The notes under the pieces: model-generated
Seen by the model: only the letters and a program-made list of their open reading frames with translations
Database searches by the model: none
What the model was told of the DNA's origin: nothing
Program-made: the position numbers and the translations under genes
In this document: positions 33,169 to 42,242 of the stretch, piece by piece
Position numbering within the stretch: position 1 is the stretch's first letter
Layout: each line of letters begins with the position of its first letter
Assembly (NCBI GenBank): GCA_934444735.1
Contig: CAKSDE010000013.1
Coordinates: 18,367 to 82,366, forward strand
Origin: an uncultured Clostridia bacterium
GTDB taxonomy: Bacteria > Bacillota > Clostridia > UBA1381
Length of the DNA stretch: 64,000 nucleotides
Direction of reading: 5' to 3'

Positions 33169-33651
33169 TTAATAAATATACTTATAAATATTTCTTACCG
33201 GTATACCGTTTTGGACATTACATTCGGCGTAAGCGGTGGTATCGCCGTTTTCGTCAAGGATATAGAGCTTTCTCAGCCAGATTTTACCGTCTGCCCAATA
33301 GTACGGCTCGCCGAGATAGTAGTTTCCGAATTTGTCGGCAGGAACGGACAGCTCCCATGCAGCATTATTTACAAACTGCCACTCATTTTTCTGCGCAAGG
33401 TCTGTATACCAGCCGTTGCTTGTATAAAACGGTGCGTCCGAATCATACATTACCATACTGCGCCCATCGGCGGTATAGAGCTTTGTCACAACGTCCCAAT
33501 AACTCGCAAACCAGCCGCGGCTTTTCATGTCCTCAACCTGACTGTCATCTACTTCAATGGTAGCACCTGTCTGGGTGTACATTGTTGCGGCGTCTGCTGC
33601 GCCGGTTAAAAGCATACATGCTAAAAGTGTTGTAATAATCAATTTTTTCAA
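33169..33651 (-). CDS. Secreted protein with two 'LY...GWY' repeats
   Basis: A 160-residue protein with a signal peptide (about 1-22, ending ADA-A). It starts with TTG, with GGGGAGG upstream. The mature part has two copies of a motif often seen in secreted clostridial proteins: 'TMYTQTGATIEVDDSQ...SRGWF' (23-48) and 'KLYTADGRSMVMYDSD...SNGWY' (57-83). The C-terminal half has no motif I know. The function is unknown; a role at the cell surface is inferred from the signal peptide. Confidence 0.75.
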   Translation of the reverse strand: MKKLIITTLLACMLLTGAADAATMYTQTGATIEVDDSQVEDMKSRGWFASYWDVVTKLYTADGRSMVMYDSDAPFYTSNGWYTDLAQKNEWQFVNNAAWELSVPADKFGNYYLGEPYYWADGKIWLRKLYILDENGDTTAYAECNVQNGIPVRNIYKYIY

Positions 33652-33709
33652 AGGTAATTCCTCCCCGATTTTTTAATATATACAATTATATAATATTTTG
33701 GCTGTTTTG

Positions 33710-36700
33710 TCAAATACTTTTTATACCGTCCACCGCCGCAAATGCAGCTGATACCGTAGTCATGTACGCTATGGATTGTTTTATCGCGGCACGGCGGATT
33801 TCGTGGTCGTCTGCGGCGGTATTTACAACGATTGCGACCTCGCCGTTTATCAGAGAGTCGCCGATATTCGGTCTGCCCTCGCGGATACGCTTTATGCGCT
33901 CGGCGCTGATGCCTTCCGCCTTTAATTCCGCGTAATGCTCAGAGGGGGTAAGAACTTCAAATCCCGCCCCGATAAATTCGCGGCAGAGCTTTGCAAGATA
34001 TATCTTGTCATGCTCATTTAAGTTTATAAATACCTTGCCCGATTTCGGCAGGGGAGAACCTGCCGCCTCCTGGGCTTTTGAAAATGCCTTGCCGAAAGTA
34101 TCGTCAACGCTTATGACACTTCCGGTCGCGTGCATCTCCGGCCCTAAAATCGGATCACATTCATCGAATATATCCCACGGGCAGACTACTTCTCTTATAC
34201 CGAAATGATCAGGGAAAGGAATAGCCTTTTCGGGAAGAGTATTATCAAGAATTACGGTTATTGCAAAATCCACCATATCCGTTTTGCATATCTTTGATAC
34301 AAACGGCAGAGTGCTTGATGCTCCGACCGATGCGCCGAGAAGATATATTTTGCCGTGATCTATGGCAAAACGGATATTTATAAGCCCCGATATTTCAAGC
34401 TCTGCGGCAAGCTTTTTGCTGTATGTGCAGATGCTCTCAAATTCTTCCGAAGAAAGACTTCTCGGCGGAATTACGCCTGCCGCGTCCTCCGAGTTTATCC
34501 CGGCGGATTCGATATGTTCGATAATCTCGGGGATAAATATCTCGCCTTTGGCGCATACTGCGTCAATTTCATATTCTATTGCATTATATAAGAAGTTTTC
34601 TATTCTTATCGGGTTTTCCTCGTTAAGCTCCAAACGCTCAATAAACATCAGCATTTCGCCCGACGAGTAAACCGTCTTATTTGTGCCGTTATAGGATAAC
34701 AGTACGGGGTAGCCGATATTCTCGGCAATTGCAAGTGCCTCGTCCAAATCATGCGAAAGCTCGGTTCTGGGAGCGGCAACAGCGATTTTTTCAGCCAATG
34801 CACGAAAACGCGCTTTGTCTGCGAGAATGTTGTATATGTCGGCATTTGCGCCCGAAACAGAAAAACCGTTATCTTCAAGTGCTTTTGTGATATATCCTGC
34901 ATTTGTGCCGGCAAAATCGGTGATTATGACATCGGGCTTTTCGATTTTGCATACTTCAATAACGTCCTCAATCGTAATCGGCTCACAGTATGTCCTGTCG
35001 AACAGGTTGTCCGCTATCTTCTCGGGATTCATATATATAGTTTTGTAACCGTGCGCTTTAAGAGAGTGCGATGCAAGTACCGCTGCATAGCGTGATTCAC
35101 CCATGCAGCCGATTTTGGTCGGGCCGGCACCGATAATGAGCGCGGTTTTGCCGCCGAGCTTTTCGGCTGGTGCGGCGTTGTTATAGGTTAGCGAATATGC
35201 CGTGTCGCTTATTTTGATTGCGGCTTTTTGCGGTTCAATATCGCCCAAAAGCTCTAAAATATCCCTTTTTGAGATAGAGAGAATATCGGCGATATATTTA
35301 TTTGAAAATCCGCATTTTTTAGCTTTTATAAGAACAGGCTCGCTCGGCAGACGTCCTCTGTATTTTAAGAGTCTGTTTTCTGTCAGCAAAAGCTCATGGA
35401 TTTCTTTTATAAAGTACTCGTTTATACAGGTTATTTTGCTTATTTCCTCAATTGACGCACTTCTTCTGAGAGCCTCGTAAATGTATTTTAAATCCAGACT
35501 GCTCGGGGTTATGAGCCGTGTTAAAAGCTCTTCTTTGGTGACTTTCTCGGGGTGCCCCAAGCCGTATATGCCCGATGCGCGCAGTGACTTTTGCAATGCC
35601 TCGGAGAAGTTCTCGCCGATTCCGACAGCGCTCCCGACAGAACGCATCTTGGTATCTAAAATATCGACCGCGTCGGGGAAAGAGCTAAACGGAAATACAG
35701 GCGTGCGCACCGCGCTGTATGAGCGGTTTTCGCAATAGTCGAGCATTGTGCCGCCCTTGTAAGGGATTTCCGAAAGCGATGCGCCGAAGATGATATCGGT
35801 CGCAATTTTTGCAATATCGATTCCTTTAACATCAGAGGCAAACGATGTGATTTTCGTAACATATGGAGTTACTTTTATTACAACCCATCTGCCTGTTTCG
35901 GGGTTTTTGGAAAAACGTATGTCGGCGAATCCGACAATCTGCATAGCCTCAACGATTCGGTATGCCGCGTCCTCCATTTTTTTGTATTCCTTTTCGCTCA
36001 GAGTGACAACCGGGCTTACAATTGCCGAGTCGCCGCTGTGAACATCTAAGGGGTTTATGTTTTCTATTGAGGCAAGAGTGATGACGTTATTTTTAGAATC
36101 TCTCATGACCTCAAATTCAAATTCGTTTCGGTTAATTAAAGCTTCGCTTATAAGAGCTGCGCCCGAAAGGCTTGAATTTAATACCGGCTCGATAAAGCGC
36201 TTTAATTCCTCCTTGTTGAAAACAAGGCTGTTCGTGTTGGAATATGTACTGTACGGCGCGCGGATTACAACATGATAATTGTATTTTTCCGCGGCTGCCT
36301 CCGCCTCCGAAAGGCTGTGTACAATGGTTCCGGCATTTGTCTGTATGGCTAAAGAGTCCATGATATTTTTGAATTTTACCGCGTCCTCCGAACATTCTGT
36401 GGCATACATACTTACACCCGGCTGCTTTATGTCGTATTTTGAAAGTATTCCCGAAACGGCAAGCTCATGACAGAGAGTCATTGCGATTTTTCCGCCGAAT
36501 ATCGGCAATACGCAGTCGGGACGCTCGGTATCTATGATTTTTTCGAGCGTTTCAATGTCGAGCGGTTCTTGGTAAAGACGTGAATTGGGGATCTCGTTTA
36601 CCAATTGCGAATCGGGGTTTAGTATGACGGTTTCGTATCCAAGCTCGGAAAGTCTTGCGGCTGCGTCCTCCGCCATATACGAAAGCTCACCCGCACCGCC

Positions 36701-36760
36701 GATTTTGGATGCGCCCGCGCCTATTAGAAGTATCTTTTTTATATCATCGCGTTTTGTCAT
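33710..36760 (-). CDS. Carbamoyl-phosphate synthase large-subunit paralogue, probable pseudoenzyme
   Basis: The 1016 residues follow CarB from end to end: two synthetase halves, the middle oligomerisation part and a C-terminal MGS-like domain ('NTAADDHEIRRAAIKQSIAY'). The ATP-grasp sites are changed. In the first half the metal/ATP motif [VI]E-x-NPR is 'IKVTPY' (295-300), so Glu and Asn are Lys and Thr. In the second half E-x-NPR is 'GASVG' (809-813). The glycine-rich loops (TLGGxG, LGGRAM) are also lost. The frame is intact and no carA lies beside it. It is more likely a regulatory or binding protein than an active synthase; this is inference. Confidence 0.85.
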   Translation of the reverse strand: MTKRDDIKKILLIGAGASKIGGAGELSYMAEDAAARLSELGYETVILNPDSQLVNEIPNSRLYQEPLDIETLEKIIDTERPDCVLPIFGGKIAMTLCHELAVSGILSKYDIKQPGVSMYATECSEDAVKFKNIMDSLAIQTNAGTIVHSLSEAEAAAEKYNYHVVIRAPYSTYSNTNSLVFNKEELKRFIEPVLNSSLSGAALISEALINRNEFEFEVMRDSKNNVITLASIENINPLDVHSGDSAIVSPVVTLSEKEYKKMEDAAYRIVEAMQIVGFADIRFSKNPETGRWVVIKVTPYVTKITSFASDVKGIDIAKIATDIIFGASLSEIPYKGGTMLDYCENRSYSAVRTPVFPFSSFPDAVDILDTKMRSVGSAVGIGENFSEALQKSLRASGIYGLGHPEKVTKEELLTRLITPSSLDLKYIYEALRRSASIEEISKITCINEYFIKEIHELLLTENRLLKYRGRLPSEPVLIKAKKCGFSNKYIADILSISKRDILELLGDIEPQKAAIKISDTAYSLTYNNAAPAEKLGGKTALIIGAGPTKIGCMGESRYAAVLASHSLKAHGYKTIYMNPEKIADNLFDRTYCEPITIEDVIEVCKIEKPDVIITDFAGTNAGYITKALEDNGFSVSGANADIYNILADKARFRALAEKIAVAAPRTELSHDLDEALAIAENIGYPVLLSYNGTNKTVYSSGEMLMFIERLELNEENPIRIENFLYNAIEYEIDAVCAKGEIFIPEIIEHIESAGINSEDAAGVIPPRSLSSEEFESICTYSKKLAAELEISGLINIRFAIDHGKIYLLGASVGASSTLPFVSKICKTDMVDFAITVILDNTLPEKAIPFPDHFGIREVVCPWDIFDECDPILGPEMHATGSVISVDDTFGKAFSKAQEAAGSPLPKSGKVFINLNEHDKIYLAKLCREFIGAGFEVLTPSEHYAELKAEGISAERIKRIREGRPNIGDSLINGEVAIVVNTAADDHEIRRAAIKQSIAYMTTVSAAFAAVDGIKSI

Positions 36761-36924
36761 CTGAATTTCTCCTAACCTGTATTTTATAATTGGGTAAAAA
36801 GCAAAATTTGCATTTTTCTAAAGTCTCTCTTTATTATATCACTTATTCGGTAAATAAGATAGTGTTTTTTTCTAAAAAAACAGATTTTTTCAAAGTTTGG
36901 GCAATTTCTATAAAATGGGGGTGT

Positions 36925-36957
36925 AAAAAAGGAGTTGTATTTTTCTACAACTCCTTT
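36925..36957 (-). terminator. Terminator of the oadB-like operon
   Basis: AAGGAGTTGTA and TACAACTCCTT pair, followed on the minus strand by T6. Confidence 0.85.
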
Positions 36958-36970
36958 TGAACCGGATTTT

Positions 36971-37102
36971 TTATTTTTTTGATCCGATTTTGTTTAAAAG
37001 CATGGTAAGCAGTATAATAACCCCGATAACAACCAAAATATTGAGCATACCTACGCCCATGTAGTAAAGATTATCGATAAAATTCATAAAATTAGCTTGC
37101 AT
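36971..37102 (-). CDS. 43-residue membrane protein, OadG/gamma-like subunit candidate
   Basis: GGAGGTAAAAACAA precedes an ATG and a 43-codon ORF starting MQANFMNFIDNLYYMGVGM, with one membrane segment (about 18-37) and a KIGSKK tail. It starts 13 bases after the stop of the oadB-like gene. The membrane gamma subunits of sodium-pumping decarboxylases are small single-span proteins encoded beside beta, so this is a good candidate, shorter than typical OadG. Confidence 0.68.
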   Translation of the reverse strand: MQANFMNFIDNLYYMGVGMLNILVVIGVIILLTMLLNKIGSKK

Positions 37103-37115
37103 TTGTTTTTACCTC

Positions 37116-38216
37116 CTATTTCAAGAAAAAGTTAAGGATTAAACCGCCGGCTATAACAGAGGCGATCTGTCCCGAAACGTTTACGCCGATTGAGTGCATA
37201 AGCAAGAAGTTCTGGTTATCCTCGGCAAGTCCCATTTTATGCACTATACGTCCCGACATCGGGAACGCCGATATACCTGCCGCTCCGATCATCGGGTTTA
37301 TTTTCTTCTTTAAAAAGAGGTTTAGTATTTTTGCAAATATTACACCGCCTGCGGTGTCGAAGATGAATGCAACAAGACCGAGCGCCAGAATCATGAGTGT
37401 TTCGGGCTTTAAGAAGTTGTCAGCCTGCATTTGTGATGCGATGGTGATACCCAAAAATATTGTTATAAGATTTGCCAAAACCTTTTGCGCCGTCTCGGAG
37501 AGTGAATTTAAGACTCCGCACTCACGGATAAGGTTTCCGAACATCAAAAATCCGATAAGGGCAACCGAGGACGGCGAAACAAGTCCCGCAATTACCGTTA
37601 TTATAATCGGGAAGAGGATTCTTGTGCGCTTTGAAACGTCTTTTTGAACATAGTCCATTCTGATAAGGCGCTCTTTTTTGGTGGTTAAGAGCTTGATTAC
37701 CGGCGGCTGGATAATCGGGACGAGCGCCATATACGAATATGCCGCAACCATAATCGCGCCGATATATTTTGAATTGAGCGCCTGTGCCACAACGATAGAT
37801 GTCGGGCCGTCCGCAGCACCTATTATTGCAATTGAGGCTGCGTCCTTGATGTCGAAAAAGATTGATGCGGCACAGAGTGTAAAAAATATTCCGAATTGAG
37901 CTGCAGCACCGAATATCATAAGCTTGGGGTTTGATAAAAGCGGGCCGAAGTCGATCATCGCGCCGATTCCTATAAAGAGAATCAGCGGAAAAAGCTCGTT
38001 TGCTATACCTGCGTTATAAAGAGTGGTTAAAACACCGCCGTCACCTATTGCGCCCGAAAAAGGCAGATTTACCAAAATTGCGCCGAAGCCGATAGGCAGC
38101 AGGAGCGACGGTTCCATATCCTTTTTTATCGCAAGCCATATGAGAATACCGCCTATAATCCACATTATTATAAGCCCCGGGGTGATTGCCGTTAAATTTC
38201 CTATAATTGTTTCCAT
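37116..38216 (-). CDS. Sodium-pumping decarboxylase beta subunit (OadB/GcdB/MmdB family)
   Basis: A 366-residue polytopic membrane protein with the family signatures 'FIGIGAMIDFGPLLSNP', 'IGAADGPTSIVVA' and 'GISAFPMSGRIVHKMG'. The beta subunit couples decarboxylation of a biotin-bound carboxyl group to Na+ export. The carboxyltransferase (alpha) and biotin carrier are not in the window, so the substrate (oxaloacetate, malonyl/methylmalonyl-CoA or glutaconyl-CoA) is open. A small gamma-like gene follows, then a terminator. Confidence 0.92.
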   Translation of the reverse strand: METIIGNLTAITPGLIIMWIIGGILIWLAIKKDMEPSLLLPIGFGAILVNLPFSGAIGDGGVLTTLYNAGIANELFPLILFIGIGAMIDFGPLLSNPKLMIFGAAAQFGIFFTLCAASIFFDIKDAASIAIIGAADGPTSIVVAQALNSKYIGAIMVAAYSYMALVPIIQPPVIKLLTTKKERLIRMDYVQKDVSKRTRILFPIIITVIAGLVSPSSVALIGFLMFGNLIRECGVLNSLSETAQKVLANLITIFLGITIASQMQADNFLKPETLMILALGLVAFIFDTAGGVIFAKILNLFLKKKINPMIGAAGISAFPMSGRIVHKMGLAEDNQNFLLMHSIGVNVSGQIASVIAGGLILNFFLK

Positions 38217-38285
38217 TTTCTTCCTCCTGATTTTTTATAAAATGGGTAAATATTTCTTTACAGTCCATTTTTTAATGTAAATATT

Positions 38286-38314
38286 ATCATATCATATATT
38301 CTCTCCCATTGCAA
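38286..38314 (-). promoter_or_regulatory. Promoter of the oadB-like operon
   Basis: Minus-strand TTGCAA (38309-38314), 17 bases, TATGAT (38286-38291). Confidence 0.55.
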
Positions 38315-38460
38315 GATAAATTTATAATTTATGTAGGAAAATACCAAACAAAATATGAAAAAAATAAAAATAATCTTTAAATAATGGCATTTTTCTATTG
38401 TAACTTGATTTTTTTTGTGGTAAAATAAAAGTATTATTTTTTTAGAAAGGTTTGGCGGTT

Positions 38461-39282
38461 ATGGGACTGTTTGATTACGGAAAGGAAGGCCCGGGTGTAT
38501 CAAAAGACGCACCGAAAAAGAAGGGCGTATTTTTATTTTTTGAGCTTTTGGGGAGAAAAATCGGGAAATTTGTTCAAATTAATATATTATATTTTATTGC
38601 GAGCCTGCCGATGCTTGCCGTGGGCTTTTTGCTGGGAACGTTTTTTGCGAGATATGCCGGGAATATCATGGGAGTGGATCTTTCGCAGAATCCGGTTATA
38701 CTTACGATGGCATCGCTCTTTTTCTGCGTGTGCTTTGTTGTGTTTATCGGCTCGGGGCCGGCGTCTGCCGCACTTGCCAATTTTAACAGGTGCGTCATAA
38801 GGGAGGAGCATACATATGTTGCGGCGGATTTTTGTGAGGTTTACCGCAAGAATTTCAAGCAGAGCATGATTGTAAGCATAATAAATCCGATTATCGCATT
38901 TGCGCTTATGTTCGGCATGATGTTTTACGGCGTTCAGTATCTCACAACACCAAATTCGGTTTTCTGGCTTGTTGCGATGATTATAATGGGTATCGTTCTT
39001 GCGATATTTGTCGGTGCGTGTTTTTATATTTATCAGCTTATGATAACGTTTGAAAATACCGTATTTGAGCTTTACAAAAACGCGGTGATTCTATCTCTTA
39101 TGAGCTTGCCGCAGAATGTTTTATACATAATTATTGTAATGGCTTTAAGCTACTTTGTATTTATGTCACTGACTCCGATTGTGTCGCTGATAATTGCATT
39201 TTTACTATGGATTTCGGTGATGAGATTTTTGGTGGAATTCGGTGCTGCAAGAAAAATAAAATCAAAATTGTTGGATAAATAA
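38461..39282 (+). CDS. YesL-family (DUF624) membrane protein
   Basis: A 273-residue protein with about five to six membrane spans. The N-terminus 'MGLFDYGKEGPGVSKD' and the DUF624 layout fit YesL, a family often found near sugar-use genes but of unknown function. The ATG at 38461 is preceded by AGAAAGG; a TTG nine bases upstream is a less likely start. It lies 23 bases before mnmG in the same direction. Confidence 0.8.
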   Translation: MGLFDYGKEGPGVSKDAPKKKGVFLFFELLGRKIGKFVQINILYFIASLPMLAVGFLLGTFFARYAGNIMGVDLSQNPVILTMASLFFCVCFVVFIGSGPASAALANFNRCVIREEHTYVAADFCEVYRKNFKQSMIVSIINPIIAFALMFGMMFYGVQYLTTPNSVFWLVAMIIMGIVLAIFVGACFYIYQLMITFENTVFELYKNAVILSLMSLPQNVLYIIIVMALSYFVFMSLTPIVSLIIAFLLWISVMRFLVEFGAARKIKSKLLDK

Positions 39283-39305
39283 AGGATTTAATTAAGGAGT
39301 AGAAC

Positions 39306-41171
39306 ATGACGGAATTTTTGGATAGCTATGATGTGGCGGTAATAGGCGGCGGACACGCGGGGATTGAGGCAGCTTTGGCGGCGGCAAGACTGGGTATGAA
39401 AACGGTGATTTTTTCGATAAGCTTGGATTGTCTTGCAAATCTTCCGTGCAACCCGAGTATCGGCGGCACGGCAAAGGGACATTTGGTAAGGGAGATTGAC
39501 GCTTTGGGCGGTCAGATGGGTAAGGCGGCGGATCGGACCTTTTTGCAGTCCAAGATGTTAAACCGCGGCAAGGGTCCGGCGGTACATTCTTTGAGATGCC
39601 AGATTGACCGCAAGCGTTATCATATAGAAATGAAACACACATTGGAGGATCAGCCCAATTTGCAGGTAAAACAGGCTGAAATTGTTGAGATTTTAGAGGA
39701 TAACGGGAAGATTTCGGGAGTTGTTACCCATTTAGGAATAGCATATGCTGCAAAGGCGGTAATCGTTGCAACGGGTACATATCTGCGCGGAAGAGTGTTG
39801 ATCGGCGATTATGAGCGTGAGAGCGGCCCGGACGGAACGTTCCCGGCAAAGGCGCTTTCGGCGAGTCTTAAAAATCTGGGAGTGGAGCTTTTGCGCTTTA
39901 AGACGGGAACGCCTGCGAGAATACACGGCAAAACCATAGATTATTCCAAGATGGAGCAGGAGTTCGGCGATGAGCAGATAACACCGTTTTCGTTTGAAAC
40001 GGAAACTCCGGGCGAGAATAAGGTTTCCTGCTGGCTGACCTACACAAATCCCGAAACGCACAAGATTATAATGGATAATATAGATAAAGCGCCGATGTAT
40101 AACGGCAAGGTTGAGGGGATAGGCCCGAGATATTGCCCGTCCATCGAGGATAAGATAATGCGCTTTAAGGATAAAAAGCGCCATCAGCTTTTCATGGAGC
40201 CGATGGGACTTGACACAAATGAGGTATACGCACAGGGTATAAGCACGGGACTTCCCGAGGAGGTTCAGGTGAAGATGTTAAGGACTATTGCCGGACTTGA
40301 ACACGTTGAAATTATGCGCCCGGCTTATGCTATAGAGTATGACTGCATTGATCCGACGCAGCTTTTGGCAACGCTTGAATTTAAAAAGATACCCGGACTT
40401 TACGGCGCAGGTCAGTTTAACGGGACGAGCGGATATGAGGAGGCGGCGGCGCAGGGACTTATCGCCGGCATAAATGCGGCATTGAAGATTAAGGGCGAAG
40501 AGCCTGTTATAATCGACCGTTCGCAAGCATATATCGGCACGCTTATCGATGATCTTATCACGAAAGGTACGAATGAACCGTACCGAATGATGACATCGCG
40601 CTCGGAATACCGGCTTATGTTAAGACAGGACAATGCAGATGAGCGCTTAACGCCGATCGGTTACAGAGTCGGGTTGATTTCTGAGGAAAGATACCAAAAA
40701 TTCCTCAAAAAACAGGAGCTTGTGGCAGAAGAAATAAAAAGACTGCAAAAGACGGTAGTTGTGCCGAGAGTGGCAAATCCGTTTTTTGAGAAGTACGGAA
40801 GTTCGGCAATCTCAACCGGAATACATATGTCGGATATAATAAAAAGACCTGAGATGAATTATGAAATTATGGCGGAGATAGATCCCGAAAGACCGGAGCT
40901 TTCGCATGATGTTACGGAACAGGCGGAAATTAAGCTGAAATATGAGGGATATATCGAAAAGCAGAAGATTCAGATAAATCAGTTTAAAAAGCTGGAGAAT
41001 AAAAAGCTCCCCGAGGACATTGATTACGATGAAATTTACGGACTTCGCATAGAGGCGCGTCAAAAGCTTTCCAAAATCAGACCTCTCTCGCTCGGTCAGG
41101 CATCGAGAATATCCGGTGTTTCGCCGGCAGACATATCGGTATTAGTAATATGGCTCGAATCGAAGGGCTAA
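39306..41171 (+). CDS. mnmG: tRNA uridine-5-carboxymethylaminomethyl modification enzyme MnmG
   Basis: A 621-residue MnmG/GidA. The FAD-binding 'VIGGGHAGIEAALAAARLG' opens the protein, followed by the family signatures 'NPSIGGTAKGHLVREIDALG' and 'GQFNGTSGYEEAAAQGL', and the C-terminal helical part 'GQASRISGVSPADISVL' that binds MnmE. With MnmE it installs cmnm5 at the wobble uridine of tRNAs. The usual neighbours mnmE and rsmG are absent; here it follows a YesL gene. Two copies of the dispersed hairpin element lie downstream. Confidence 0.97.
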   Translation: MTEFLDSYDVAVIGGGHAGIEAALAAARLGMKTVIFSISLDCLANLPCNPSIGGTAKGHLVREIDALGGQMGKAADRTFLQSKMLNRGKGPAVHSLRCQIDRKRYHIEMKHTLEDQPNLQVKQAEIVEILEDNGKISGVVTHLGIAYAAKAVIVATGTYLRGRVLIGDYERESGPDGTFPAKALSASLKNLGVELLRFKTGTPARIHGKTIDYSKMEQEFGDEQITPFSFETETPGENKVSCWLTYTNPETHKIIMDNIDKAPMYNGKVEGIGPRYCPSIEDKIMRFKDKKRHQLFMEPMGLDTNEVYAQGISTGLPEEVQVKMLRTIAGLEHVEIMRPAYAIEYDCIDPTQLLATLEFKKIPGLYGAGQFNGTSGYEEAAAQGLIAGINAALKIKGEEPVIIDRSQAYIGTLIDDLITKGTNEPYRMMTSRSEYRLMLRQDNADERLTPIGYRVGLISEERYQKFLKKQELVAEEIKRLQKTVVVPRVANPFFEKYGSSAISTGIHMSDIIKRPEMNYEIMAEIDPERPELSHDVTEQAEIKLKYEGYIEKQKIQINQFKKLENKKLPEDIDYDEIYGLRIEARQKLSKIRPLSLGQASRISGVSPADISVLVIWLESKG

Positions 41172-41198
41172 GACGGGGCTGTAAAAAAAGTCCGGATC

Positions 41199-41346
41199 GC
41201 AAAATGCACGTTTTTTGATATTGAAGTTAGAAAGTTTTATTCTATCTGTATTTTCGGGTTGTGACATTTTGCTACGAACAAACTGAACCCTCGGAGTACA
41301 CTTGTACGCCGTCGGGTTCAGTTTGTCCGTTCCGCAGCATTTTTTA
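41199..41346 (+). repeat. Dispersed two-hairpin element, copy R4, after mnmG
   Basis: ACAAACTGAACCC (41278-41290) pairs perfectly with GGGTTCAGTTTGT (41314-41326) around the core GTAC-N4-GTACGCCGTC. Outer arms AAAATGC/GCATTTT. The tail is TCCGTTCCGCAGCATTTTTTAC. Confidence 0.72.
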
Positions 41347-41494
41347 CTATCCCCTTGATTGTGCGATTTTAAAGATGTGTATTTTTAATTTACGCTATGC
41401 AAAAATCTTACCACTCGGGCGTCGAAACAAGCGACATATATTTCATTGTGAATTGAAAATTCACAATTCAATCATAACGCTGTTTCTCCTTTTT

Positions 41495-41570
41495 CCCAAA
41501 AACCTTTGGTTTTCGGGAGCCCTGTTGATGTACACCGTCGGGATTGATTTTTACATTCTGCACGCATTTT
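41495..41570 (+). repeat. Dispersed two-hairpin element, degenerate copy R6
   Basis: Hairpin 1 is CCCAAAAACC-TTT-GGTTTTCGGG. The second part keeps GTACACCGTCGGG and a tail ACATTCTGCACGCATTTTCC, but the left arm of hairpin 2 is eroded. Between R4 and R6 there is an ATTCACAA inverted repeat and nothing else I can support. Confidence 0.5.
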
Positions 41571-41631
41571 CCTGTTCCTTGGGGTGTAGTGAAAAAATAC
41601 GCACCGATCGCTTACGCTATGTAGCTTATCT

Positions 41632-41676
41632 AAAGTAAAATAAAACTGCGCCAAAAGCGCAGTTTTATTTTACTTT
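41632..41676. terminator. Terminator of the spoIIIA operon
   Basis: AAAGTAAAATAAAACTGCGC pairs with GCGCAGTTTTATTTTACTTT around CAAAA. One arm includes the stop codon of spoIIIAH. Confidence 0.85.
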
Positions 41677-42215
41677 ACTTCTACAATCTTTACGTTAGCC
41701 GGATCAACGCTTAATTGAGATGAGGCGATATCCTTGAGTTTTGCCGCGTCTGTTTCGGAAAAGTCCTTTTTCTTCACGGTTATTTCCACATTCTCGCCGT
41801 CTATGTAGACCGAGATTTCTTTAAATCCCTTAGCCTTTGCGGCACTCTCGATTGCGGTTTCTTTTTCCACATTTGACGCGGTATCCAGAATCTGCTGCTG
41901 CGCTTTTTTTCTTATATCCTCATCAAATTCCTGGTTTGCTGCCGTCTGTTCCAAAATCTCGAGCGACTTTGAGCGTGAATTTTCCTTTTCGAGCTTTGCC
42001 TGTGCAAAGTAATTTGATGAAGATACGGCGGCTGCCTCCTCGCTTTTATCATTATCCACATACTGTGCCTCACCGAGTTTTTTTGCTTGAGTTGAGTAGC
42101 TCTTGCCGTCGGTCACCTTGACAGTGTCCTGATATGACCAGTTCAGGTATCCCGCAACACCGATTAACACAACCAGCGCCGCCGCTATTATTTCCTTTTT
42201 CTTCAATACCATCAT
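41670..42215 (-). CDS. spoIIIAH: Stage III sporulation protein AH
   Basis: A 181-residue protein with an N-terminal membrane anchor (about 8-26) and an external domain of the EscJ/PrgK-like ring-building fold. SpoIIIAH in the mother-cell membrane pairs with SpoIIQ in the forespore, forming the channel that feeds the forespore. It ends the eight-gene operon, as in Bacillus. Tandem ATG codons follow GAAAGGAAAG. Confidence 0.93.
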   Translation of the reverse strand: MMVLKKKEIIAAALVVLIGVAGYLNWSYQDTVKVTDGKSYSTQAKKLGEAQYVDNDKSEEAAAVSSSNYFAQAKLEKENSRSKSLEILEQTAANQEFDEDIRKKAQQQILDTASNVEKETAIESAAKAKGFKEISVYIDGENVEITVKKKDFSETDAAKLKDIASSQLSVDPANVKIVEVK

Positions 42216-42242
42216 TCTTATTCTTTCCTTTCATTTTTATTT

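Noticed and set aside
41438..41480. Inverted repeat TTGTGAATT/ATTCACAA after mnmG as a terminator
   Set aside because: It has no U-tract and a short stem; kept only as a remark under the repeat elements.
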